NCBI GenBank assembly: GCA_947044405.1 | Contig: CAMRHE010000035.1 | Span: 9,955,501 to 10,019,500, forward strand | Length of the DNA: 64,000 bases | Source: Leptodactylus fallax | Lineage: Eukaryota > Chordata > Amphibia > Anura > Leptodactylidae | Direction: 5' to 3' | Shown: piece after piece, positions 30,132 through 40,243 of the stretch | Numbering within the stretch: position 1 is the stretch's first letter | How the letters are laid out: each line of letters begins with the position of its first letter | Notes under the pieces: model-generated | What the model was told of the DNA's origin: nothing | Seen by the model: only the letters and a program-made list of their open reading frames with translations | Databases searched by the model: none | Program-made: the position numbers and the translations under genes

Positions 30132-33100
30132 CAAACACAAATGTATCAAAAAATGTGACACGGGGGTCTATAAATTCGGCATATGGCTCAGATGCTATAT
30201 TTTCCTCTATATTTATACTGGCTGACTAACTTAAACAAGCTGATAAATCCGTTTGCAGTATTATCTATCTTTGGAAAATGATTTACTTTGCAGATCCCTT
30301 ATAGTATATGCTATAATATGTGATTGAGCTTTCCTTTTTTGTCTTCTAGATTAATAGGGAAAGCCAAATCTAATACTTAATCCTCCACTTTTTTCAATAT
30401 ATATATATTCCTCTCTTCTTTCCTGACTTAAATTGCTGGATGCATCTTTGTAATGTATGAGATATATTCAGTTGAAGACAACATTTGAGTACACATACTG
30501 TAGGTATGGAAGTGTTCAAAGAAAGCTCTATTTGCTGAGTGATCATATCTTCATGTCACATCGTCTAGTTTTAGATATCTAAAACCCAGGCATCAGGAAG
30601 CCTGAAACAAATAAACAAAAAAAAAATGCATTGTAGGAAAAAAATATTTAGATAACAAAATAAGATACTCTTTGAAGAAAAAACTAGAATTATTTTATTG
30701 CAGTCATCCAAAGTTTTTTTTTTTTAATGTCCATGTGACCTGTTTTGATAATTCATTGTATTTGATATCTTAGTTGATATCTTAATTTTATTTTAAAACA
30801 GTATTGGTTCAATGACAATATGTGTGCCATGTATTTATTACAGATGCACCACTGGGGCAATCTTTAATTTTTATTATAGAACTTTTAATTTTAGGATTAT
30901 TTTGTTGTACAGAATACAGATTTGTTCCTCAGAGTTCAGGCCCTGATTTTACTTGTAACAAGCAGGATTCTGATAAATAGTTTGTCTTTCCGTGGAAAGT
31001 AAGATTTTTTTCCCCATGTGATAACGTTATTTATTGCAATGTAGCCTTGTAGAAATTTCTAATTGAAATTGCAGAACACACGTATGTAACTCTCCATATT
31101 TTTCATAACACAAAGCATTTATGACACAAATATAACACAATGAAGATAAACCGTATAACATAAGCAGTGATCTCAAATGCACCCCCACCCCATTTTGCTC
31201 ATGTAATTCTGTATCATCCTTAAAGTAATCATTTTTAGATTTCTCTTCATTAAGCCTTTAAGATGCCAATTTGTCATGAATGAAGATGGAATATATCTCT
31301 GGTAAGGACAAATAAATCTTAGGCTTTCACTTTGTCAGTATGCACTAATGTGGTTGCAAGTATACAAATTTTAGATATTTAAAGAACAGAAAAAAATAAT
31401 CAAAGTAAATGAAAAAAATATTTTAATGTAAAAACTATCACATGCATATGCACATTCAGTAAATATCTTATAGTGATATAATGAGACATCTTCCTACAAA
31501 TGCTAAGCGTATTATAGTGAAGACTCTTTGTATTTCCCTTGTCAATCAAAACATGAAAAAAGCAAGGGAATTGGATTTGATTGTCTGGATTTTATAGGTT
31601 ACCTTACTATTCACATGTGATGGTTCTTAAGATGCTGTCTCCAAGATACAAGTGGCTATGTAAATCCACCAGATGCAAGTTTTGCCATGTGCTGTCAGTG
31701 AGGAATGATTAATGAGGATTTGCCCCTTCTGAAAGCACTGTTTGGTACATTGTTCAGGGCATCTGTGGAACTGTCGGGGGGAAACAAGGACACAAGTGAA
31801 CAACCAATTATTTGGCCATCACTGAGGCAGCGTGAAAAAGACATCAACTTGGACACAGAGACAAAGCTTTGTTGTAATCCTACTTATTTGAGACACTAGC
31901 AACATAGGGATGTTACCTGTCTCACTAGGCCAATATTTTATTCTCAGGCTAAAAAATACATTGTTCCCTTTACACGATAAAGAGATATGAAAGGAAAAAT
32001 AAATCTCCACATTAAAACACTCTATGAATCGCTTACAGGGATGAATAAAGCCATATAAATTACACTAGGGGCATATGTGAAACATGTAATTCATGCTGAC
32101 GATTATACATGACAACAGCTGTACCATATATAGTACTATAGTGATCCTATACAAATGATTTTATTCCGTCAAAGTCTGGCAACAGAAATAATGGTTCATG
32201 AAAAAGACAGGACAGATGTATAGTTTCAGATTTTGTATCTTAATTTATTTTAAAATTTAGACTATTTTAAGAATTATATTAAGAAATTACATATCTAGTA
32301 ATTCCATTATAGCGTCCCAGGAGTAGATGCTATGTTAGCGGCTGTGGAAAATTTCACTCCTATTTTGTTGGTAACTTTGGCAGTGTACAAGGACTGACAA
32401 CTGTATTCTCTGGATGCAGTGCTGACACAGGCTACATTACCTTTCTGCAGGCTGAGATGTAACTTAAAACTCCTGGACCTGAATACGAAATCAATGATAG
32501 GGTCCCCTGGAATTATGTACCATTTATGATGCAGGACATCAACCTCTGCACCCCTCTATATCTGCTATAGCTACACCCCTGCTATACACTTCTCCACTGC
32601 CACCAAGGTTTCTGTCTGTTCAGTCTTGCAAATGTATTGGCTTCAATGTTAAGAAATGATCTATGCTATTTTGTTACCTAAAAGGATAGCTTATCAATAT
32701 CATATTTGTGAGGGTGTGATACCCAGCAGCTTCATTGATCAGCCGTTTTCAGCAGCTGATACACAGAGAATAGAGCAGGAAGTAGACCGTGTGGGAGTTA
32801 AAGGGTAAACACCAGGTAGACTACTTAGAGAACGCCCTTAGGAATAGTCCAAAGTCAAACTGGATGGGTGGTACGGTAGGTCCACAATCTGCTGTCCAGA
32901 ACAACAGCCGAAAATAATACTGTCATACAATCATAGCATTTACGTGCACATATAATGTTACAATAACATATTGTGCTTTATTGTCTAAAATATATATAGT
33001 ATTACTGATTTCTAGTACTTTATGTTTCAGTTATGACTTCCATCCTTTGTAGATGAAAATGGTAAGATACCAGAGTAACTGGAAATACCAGCTTTGGGGG

Positions 33101-33822
33101 TCTTCAACATTACAATTTGGCACACCATGCAGAGAGTGTATCAGGCATGCCATTCTCTTTCAATAAAATAGGGTAAGCTATTTTAGGGGCAGTGTGAATT
33201 AGGCAACAGTGCTACACACCATCATTCCCTGGAGATTTTGCTTTAAGAGGCATTTCATGAAATTCTGGAATGGCTGGTTTATTCCTGCTAATTAATAACA
33301 GTTGGCAGACATCATATGGCAGACATAAGAGCACACACTGTTTTTATGACATTTCTGAGATATTAGCCAATATTTCAGTTATAAAAATAAGTACAAAATA
33401 AGAGCATCTGGCATGTCATTGATTTCACTAAAAATTCATTTAGCATTAGATACACTAAACACGGTCATATACTGTATGCTAACTGGTTTTCATGTAACTC
33501 TTTCATGGCTGGTACGATAAAGTTTCTCAGTAATGTGTGACAGTACATACAGAAAAATATTTCTATTTATAGGTTTTATGCTATTATTAATGTAATAATT
33601 TTAAACATGACACGTCCAGACTGGGCCTGTACAACAACATCTTTCATTGTTATTATAACATATACAACAGGACTATATGGGTCATGAAATTAAGATTCTT
33701 CCACTTAGCTTCTGATACAGTGTGGCCATCACTTTTTAATGTGTTGCTGCAGAATTATTTTGTACCTATACACAGGGCTGGCTCTTGGTCTGTGTGGGCC
33801 TTTGGGTAATAGACTGTTGAGA
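30132..33822. other. Long stretch with no gene or clear repeat
   Basis: AT-rich sequence with only short chance frames. There are single-base runs (for example T-run 30716-30725) but no tandem array, transposon end or conserved protein fragment that I can see. Confidence 0.45.
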
Positions 33823-33999
33823 AGCCACTTTAAACGTAGTCTATCACCAGAACCCAGTATATCAACCCAGCATCGCAGATAGGTTAGAGTCACTTGAATC
33901 AAACTGTATTTCCCCCATTTGATTTAGACACCCTAACCTACATGTCTGCGGGGCTGGATTGATGTGCTGGACTGTGGTGACAAACTCCTTTTAATCCAA
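33823..33999. repeat. Foldback MITE (AGTCTATCACCAG type)
   Basis: The left end GTAGTCTATCACCAGAACCC mirrors the right end TGCTGGACTGTGGTGACAAACTCC approximately. Between them are mirrored AGGTTAG...CTAACCT words. Confidence 0.45.
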
Positions 34000-34086
34000 A
34001 AGGGTGGGGCTGCCTCTTTAATCTATGATGTCCTTCCCCCCTCTGCACTGTCTGTGTCTACCACCTTCTTGTGTGTTTACCTCATG

Positions 34087-35091
34087 TGCCGCAACCCAGA
34101 TGGAGGAGACCGGAGGATGGCAGTTGTAGTGACAGATGATCTGCCACCTGCTAGACTGAGCACACTCAACCAAGTACACCAGCCCCGCTCCTGGGCCGGG
34201 CACCGTTGACGAGGGTCCAGCAGCACTACCTGGATGGTGGTGGTAGTAGTTTTCCCTGGGGTGCTTCCAGTTGGAGAGGGGACCTCTCCTCTCTCAGCCG
34301 GTGTGATGGTGTTTGGAAGGGCCCTGATATTATGGCAGGCATGACTCAGGAGGCCAGAGATGCAGTTGAACAGGAACAGTTTTTTTTAGCATCTCGAACA
34401 GGTGTAAGCAGCAGCTTCCAAATGGGGGTAGTAGTAGCACAGTATCCAAACCCCCAGTCTTGGCTATACAGTATAAGGGTGCCCAGGGATGTTACAGGCT
34501 CTATGGCAGGCTTCTCCAACTACTCCTCCTCTTGTGCCTCTTCCAGCTATGGATACTGGGGATGGTGATACAGGAAGTCCTGACAGGGATCTAGTTACCT
34601 TTAGACTAGGCCCGAACACGTTCCTCCTGTCAGTGTCCTCTCCTGCTCCTCCTGGTACAGATCATACAGATCATAAAATGTCCAATAATCCAGACATCGA
34701 TACTTCCTTGTCAGGGCTGTCTCTAGGTGAGCCTGGGGCAATACTCTCTCCTCCTAGGGGCTGTATGGATGGTCATTGGGCTTCAGTCCAGATGCTGCCT
34801 TGCAGGAAACCTCTGCTCATTGTTACTGCTCTGCACTACACACTGGACTGAACTGAGGCCTCAACCAACACCCTGAAGACCAAGGTCCCCTACAACCCTG
34901 CCCAGTGGCCTGTGATTTGCCAAGGCTGAACCAAGGGTAAGGGTTTGAAACACCGGGGGGAAACAATAGGAAAGCTGCAAACAGTGTATATACATGACAT
35001 AGAACATAGAACATAAAGGACGGGACATACCAACACAACCCAGAGGCACAAAAGACAAACACTTAAAGCAGTAGCACTCTGGGATGCTGCA
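34087..35091 (-). repeat. 3' LTR of the cold-shock-domain element, 1,005 bp
   Basis: On the - strand it runs from TGCAGCATCCCAGAG (start 35091) to GGGTTGCGGCA (end 34087). Its start matches TGTGGCATCCCAGAG of the gypsy LTR at 3911. The segment 34087-34853 is repeated at 39485-40243. Confidence 0.82.
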
Positions 35092-35106
35092 ATTCCCCCC
35101 TATTTT
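35092..35106 (-). promoter_or_regulatory. Polypurine tract of the cold-shock-domain element
   Basis: On the - strand AAAATAGGGGGGAAT sits directly before the TG of the 3' LTR. It shares the G6 core with the gypsy tract at 3893-3910. It fixes the element's orientation. Confidence 0.8.
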
Positions 35107-35733
35107 AACCTGAGCCGCCCTTGGCGAAACTTAGCCCAGGCTAGGGAAGGAACCACAGTGGACAAGACAAGACGTACAAGGGAAAAACAAATGAGGCATG
35201 ACAAATAATATACAATATATACAGCAGTCAAAAGTCCAGTCCAAGGTCAAGGAAAGGGGAAACTGGGCGTAGACCTAGTACCTTAGGCACAAGTACGGGA
35301 GTGTCCAATCTCAGGCACCAACAAAACATGAGGAAAAGGAGCGTCAATATCACAAAAGAGGTCCCTGAGGAACAGGTGTGTGAGTGTCCAATCTCAGGGC
35401 TCAACATGACACAATAGGGACTCCAGGCCACAAGTGCGTGAGTGTCCAATCCTGGAGCAAGTGGACAGGAACATCAAGGTGAACTGGGGCAATGTCCACA
35501 AGTTCGCTCTGGGGTAACTGGGGTAGTGTCCCAAAAGTTTGGCACCAAAGAAAGGGGCAATAAACATGGTGGCTATGTACAACCATAGGAGTTCAGGGAG
35601 TCACTCCAGGAAGCCACTCTGGAGGGCACAAAACTTAGAGGATCACTCCGGCCAGGTGGACTAGAGGACACAAACTTGATCTCCCCAGTCAGGTGTAGAC
35701 TGGGGGGCACAAAACTTACTGGTGGCAGCCTCT

Positions 35734-36678
35734 TCACTTCTCAGCCTCTGCAGGTGACGGTCCCAATGACTTGGGAGGTGAAGCTGGAGTGGATGGTGAC
35801 GTTGCAGACTCTAGCAAACAGGACAGAAGTTGCATCTCCAGGACCTTTTTTTTCTCCATGGCCTGGTAGAAGGTGGTGACAGTGGCCGGGTTCATGCTGC
35901 TCTTGTAAACCGGTGGTTCAACTTGCTGTGCAGCTGTTGGTGTTGCAGAGTGACCTCCAAAAGAGATGTGGTCACCTCCTGAGATGATCATAGTGCTCAG
36001 GACAGCAGGTGGTGATGCAGCAGGAGCAGGGTGTGGTGGTGATGCAGGTGCCGTGGGTGCAGCCCCGGAGGGAAGTGGACCGTAGGCCAGACCTACGGCT
36101 GTTGATAGCAAGCGACCAGGGATGGATGTAGCAGATTCTTCCCAGACCTCTTGCAGTGGTGGTGACGTAGGGACTCTGTCAACGTCAGCTGCCCAGAATC
36201 CCCTAGGGCCAACTTTGAGGGTAAACTCGACTCTCTTACCTGGGTGCATATTATGTAGATGTTCCGTCAGCCCAGGCTTTTTCACTGACCTCCGGTTGAC
36301 AAACACGTTGAGGCATTCAGAATCCTCCGCAATGAACCCACAGCCATTATACTGGTCAAAGTCCATTATAGTACCTCTACTCCGGTCAGGCACTTCGCCC
36401 TCTAAAGATGGTTCATGACCAGCCCGTTTACGAGAATACACCTTTTCTTCCTCCACTTTCAACTGTTGGTGCCCGGCAAGTGTAATAGACCTTCGGGCGT
36501 GGACAACAGGTGGCGGGACAGCAGCAGGTGTAACGGAGGCTCCAGTCGGAGTCCCAGTGGTAACTAGCACCACAGCTACAGGAATGTCTTCCATCAGCTC
36601 CTCAGCTTCCATCTCTTCTCCCCAAATCCAAGCTTCAGGTAACTGGTTGATACCCCTGACTGGTGGGGGACGTGACAT
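35734..36678 (-). CDS. Cold-shock-domain protein encoded inside an LTR element, 314 residues
   Basis: The first ATG is at 36678 (MSRPPPVRG, A at -3) and the stop is TGA at 35734-35736. Residues ~100-169 read as a Y-box-type cold-shock domain: RGTIMDFD in the first strand, the RNP1-like NGCGFIAED, the RNP2-like LNVFVNRRSV, a long loop, then VEFTLKVGPRGFWAADV. The loop length and VKK...VEF spacing are closer to Y-box proteins than to bacterial cold-shock proteins. An acidic patch near 20-32, a basic patch before the domain and Pro/Ala-rich flanks look disordered. A helix-prone segment is near 267-291. The frame is open further upstream to a TAG at 36793-36795. Cold-shock domains bind single-stranded RNA or DNA, so binding of the element's own RNA is a reasonable inference, not shown. 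It is unlike any retroelement core protein I know. Confidence 0.72.
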   Translation of the reverse strand: MSRPPPVRGINQLPEAWIWGEEMEAEELMEDIPVAVVLVTTGTPTGASVTPAAVPPPVVHARRSITLAGHQQLKVEEEKVYSRKRAGHEPSLEGEVPDRSRGTIMDFDQYNGCGFIAEDSECLNVFVNRRSVKKPGLTEHLHNMHPGKRVEFTLKVGPRGFWAADVDRVPTSPPLQEVWEESATSIPGRLLSTAVGLAYGPLPSGAAPTAPASPPHPAPAASPPAVLSTMIISGGDHISFGGHSATPTAAQQVEPPVYKSSMNPATVTTFYQAMEKKKVLEMQLLSCLLESATSPSTPASPPKSLGPSPAEAEK

Positions 36679-37185
36679 CTTGCACAGCAGGATACAGTGG
36701 CTCTTCTTGCAGGCAATACAGTCGTTGAACTTGCGCAGCACTCTCTGGAACTTTCCAGGCAGAAAACTTTTGATGAATGCTGGTGGGCGGTGCTAACTGT
36801 GCATAGGACAGGATGCTTTTGGACTCACCCAAGATGGCGGTGCCCAGTTGGCTCCGCTGACACTGTCCTGTTGAAGGGCTGTCCCGCTGACTTCAATGTC
36901 TGTTGATAGGCCTCCTTGAATAGGTAGGAGGGGTTTGGCTTATGCAATGCTGGCGCAGGTCTTTCCCGCCTGAGCGCTGGTTTGAGTGGGCTGGCGGTTA
37001 ACCTCTGCGGAGCTGTAGATTTTTGAATGATGCACCTCTATTCTGAGGCTGGCGTTAACCTTTTGCGGACTTGGCTCACGTGTACCGGTGATGTTGCAGC
37101 AACGGTATGCAGTCCAGAAATGGCTGACAATCCTCTGGCATGTAATATGTGGCACAAACTTGTCAAACAGTGCAACAGTCCACAG

Positions 37186-39263
37186 CAGAGGCGTAGCTAG
37201 GGGTTCAGTACAGGGGGGGAGAACATGTCCAAGTGGGCCCCCTACTTGGACATGTTCATATACCGATACTATCAGTATACGGTGAGCGTATAGTGGTATA
37301 TAGCGGCTCTACACAGGGCTTTGCAGATGATTTAGGTGAATACAGGGCAGTAACATTTAGTGACTTACAGGTGACGTCTCTGACTAATCGTTCACATTCC
37401 GCATCTCTTTCATCTGGACGGCCATGACCACTTCTTCCAGTCTCTAAAGTTTGCAACACAGACATCTTTGTCTCTTTACTTTTCCAGGCACCTGACCCAT
37501 ATTGTCCTCACCTACACAAGGCCCCCATCCCGCTGCTACCCCCAATTATAAAATATATAAAATAACCCCCCATAATGAATAATAACCCCAAGTGCATCTT
37601 TAAACTAATAACTTCCCTGTGCATCCCTTTAAATAATGTGCCCCTTATTAATAATGCCCCAGGTGTTTCCTAATTAAAAAGGAAAAAAAAAGTGAAAAAA
37701 AAATTATTGGGGTTCCAATACCCAGGACCCCCAGGAACAACTGTTTGAATGAACCGTGCTACCTGTGTAAGCGCCGTGACACCTTCTCTGTTTACACAGT
37801 GTCATTCTTTTCATAGCGGCCATGTAATGTAACTACAGCCTCGTCCTGTACACATCTATGTGACAAGGCTGGAATGACATCACACGGTCACTATGAACGG
37901 ACAGCGTGTGATATAAACAGGCGCCATAGCCACTTCATACAGCTGGTCAGTGGGGATTCCCTTATCTCTTATTGATGTTTTATTCTGAGGATAGATCATC
38001 AATAAAAATGAGCTGGAAAATGTGGCGTCCTGCAGCAAAAAAGAGTTGTGGGAAAAACCGCAACGACGCATCGCGGTTCTTCCTGCAGCACTTTGCACAG
38101 AGGTTTCCTCTGCTGACTTTCTGCTTTAATTATATCTATAGGGAAACCGCCGGCATTTCCGTAGGTATAATTGACATGCTTTGACTTCCAAAACTGGGAC
38201 TGTTTTGGAAATCGCAGCGTATCCACTGTGCATATTTTACTGCAAAGTGGGGATGGGGGCCCCATGTGGCGAAAACCCACAGAAAAAAACCGCGCCATTC
38301 TAGCAAATTCCAGCCACACATTGCGGAAAAATACGTGCAGCAGACGCACTGCTATTTCCAAAACCGTTGCAGTTTTGGAAATTGCAGCATGTCAATTATA
38401 CCTATGGAAACACTGGCAGTTTCCATATATGTGTATTATAAACAGAAAGTCCACAGGGGAAGTTCCTGCGGACCTTCAGTGAAAAGTGGTGCGGGAAAAA
38501 CCACAATGTAACCTCCATGGTTTTTCCTGCAGCGCTTTTTTTGCTGCAGCCCGCTACATGGGGCCTTACTCTTAATAAAGCCCAAATGCCACTTTAATTA
38601 AATTAATTGACCCTCATATTATGCCTCTGATTCCCCCTGACATAAATACTGCACCTCTAATGACCCCTTATATCAATGACCACCCCTTATGTTCATAATG
38701 CCTCCTAATATAAATGATGCCCCCTAATATAAATAACCTCCCCCCTTGTATTCATAATACCCCCTAATAACCCTTATATAAATGACCCCCTCATCGTCAT
38801 AATGCACCCTAATGAATCCTCCCTTATAGTTATATTTCCCCCTCCGAACCACTCCTTATACTATTAATATACCCACAACTGCGCTAAAAAAACAAAAAAC
38901 AAAAAGTCATACTCACCTACCTGCGATTCTGATAAATGGAGCTGCCGCCTCCTCCCGGCCCACGCAAAGGACGTCGGTGTCTGAGTGCAGGCGGCACGAT
39001 GTTGTGATGTCATCGCGCCACCTGTACTGAGAAGCAGACATCCGTCTGTGGTCTCGGGGTCTTGTAAACCGCAGGCCTGAAGTGGCTTGCGGTTTACAAG
39101 ACAGTTAAGCACCAGGAAGCATTGTAACTAGATCGGTGTCTGCAGACACAGATCTAGTTATATATAAAAGATGTATTAATGGCAGCTCCGGGGTGGGCCC
39201 CAAAGAGTCAGTGGGCCCAGGGCAGCCGCCCCCTCTGCCCCCCCCCCACTAGCTACGCCTCTG
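37186..39263. mobile_element. Nonautonomous hAT element, 2,078 bp, 8-bp target duplication GTCCACAG
   Basis: The flanks 37178-37185 and 39264-39271 are both GTCCACAG. The termini CAGAGGCGTAGCTAGGGG and the inverted CAGAGGCGTAGCTAGTGG match at 17 of 18 positions. Internal sequence is AT-rich with many TAATAATGCCCC-type words, and there is no transposase frame. A foldback MITE (38010-38575) is nested in it. The element sits in the 5' leader of the cold-shock-domain retroelement. Confidence 0.93.
38010..38575. repeat. Foldback MITE, family B (copy 3), long form
   Basis: It runs from GGCGTCCTGCAGCAAAAAAG to TTTGCTGCAGCCCGCTACAT. Mirrored blocks such as GGTATAATTGACATGC and GCATGTCAATTATACC are seen. 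It is nested in the hAT element. Confidence 0.65.
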
Positions 39264-39457
39264 GTCCACAGTCTTTGCAAAAATCCAGGCAGGCTAGTGA
39301 CAAAACAGTTCAGGCACAGATAACAGAGTCCACAGTATAAATCCACAAGGAAAAGTCTCTCAGACAGTCAATAAAGGTTTTTCTGCTCACCAGTTGTAGA
39401 AATTTTGTAGGCTCCTTTCCACCGTTCTCTGATGATATTAAGGACACGGGGGTCTTG
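39264..39457 (-). other. 5' leader of the cold-shock-domain element (proximal part)
   Basis: Between the hAT insertion and the primer-binding site. On the - strand it carries CTGGTGAGC, a possible splice donor, near 39393. The leader continues at 37185 on the far side of the hAT insert and reaches the coding frame. Confidence 0.5.
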
Positions 39458-39475
39458 ATCCTGCCAACTACGCCA
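39458..39475 (-). promoter_or_regulatory. Primer-binding site, tRNA-Ser type
   Basis: On the - strand TGGCGTAGTTGGCAGGAT lies 9 bases after the LTR's CA. The complement of the 3' end of vertebrate tRNA-Ser (UGA/AGA types, ending ATCCTGCCGACTACG plus CCA) is TGGCGTAGTCGGCAGGAT, so 17 of 18 bases match. It would prime minus-strand DNA synthesis. Confidence 0.8.
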
Positions 39476-39484
39476 AAAACGATA

Positions 39485-40243
39485 TGCCGCAACCCAGATG
39501 GAGGGAACCAGAGGATGAGGGTAGTAGTGGTGGATGATATGCCACCTGCTAGGCCGAGCACACCCAACCAAGCACACCAGCCCTGCTCCTGGGCTGGACA
39601 CTGTTGAGGGGGGTCCTGCAGCACTCCCTGGATGGTGGTGGTAGTAGTTTCCCCCAGGGCGCTTCCAGTTGGAGAGGGGGCCTCTCCTCTCTGAGCTGGT
39701 ATGATGGTAGACGGAAGGGCCCTGATGGTAATGCAGGCACGACTCAGGCAGCCAGTGGTAACAGTTGAACAGAGAACAGCTTTATTGCAACAACTGGAAA
39801 CAGGTACGGTAGCTTCCAAATGGGGGTAGTAGTAGTACAAAGTGCAATCTCCCAGCCTTGGTTCTAGAAGAGTGCCCAGGGATAATACAGGCTCTATGAC
39901 AGACTTCTCCAACTACTCCTCCTCTCGTGCCACTCCCAGATGAGGATACTGGGGATAGTGGTTCAGGGAGTCCTGACAGGGATCTGGTTACCTTCTGGTT
40001 AGGCCCGAGTGAGTACCTCCTGTCAGTGTCCTCCACTGCTCCTCCTGGCACAGTGTCCAAATGTCCAGACAGCAGTGCTCCCTTTCTCAGGGCTGTCTCT
40101 AGATGAGTCTGGGGCAGTTAACAATCCTCCCGAAGGCTGTATAGGTCGCAGTTGGAATCCAGTGCTAATGTTCTCACTGCACAGTCCAGCATGAACTGCA
40201 CAGGATGACTGCAACTATTGAACTGGCACACACTAGACTGAAT
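39485..40243 (-). repeat. 5' LTR of the cold-shock-domain element, truncated at its start
   Basis: Homologous to 34087-34853 along its length. The first ~240 bp expected from the 3' LTR (down to TGCAGCATCCCAGAG) are absent, and unrelated sequence starts at 40244. The - strand frame across LTR and leader (39912-39310) is not protein-like. Confidence 0.82.

Larger units (their letters stand above)
34087..40243 (-). mobile_element. LTR retrotransposon carrying a cold-shock-domain gene, no pol
   Basis: Direct repeats 34087-34853 and 39485-40243 are homologous over ~760 bp. Read on the - strand they are a 5' LTR (truncated at its start) and a 3' LTR that is complete (35091 to 34087, TG...CA). A tRNA-Ser primer-binding site follows the 5' LTR, and a G6 polypurine tract precedes the 3' LTR. 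The internal region is about 2.3 kb after removing the 2,078-bp hAT insert. It holds one substantial open frame, a cold-shock-domain protein, and nothing like gag, protease, RT or integrase. The element must depend on enzymes in trans. The 5' truncation prevents a target-duplication test. Confidence 0.82.

Noticed and set aside
34206..34851. Two overlapping 120-codon frames (+)
   Set aside because: Antisense frames in the 3' LTR without domains.
36122..36418. 98-codon frame (+)
   Set aside because: Shadow of the cold-shock-domain gene on the opposite strand.
35734..36678. Processed pseudogene of a host Y-box gene
   Set aside because: The frame is intact, has no poly(A) tract, sits between primer site and polypurine tract of an LTR element, and its domain is well diverged from Y-box proteins. 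It remains the main alternative.
39310..39912. 200-codon frame (-)
   Set aside because: It starts in the 5' LTR and runs through the primer-binding site into the leader, so it cannot be a separate gene. It has no domain.
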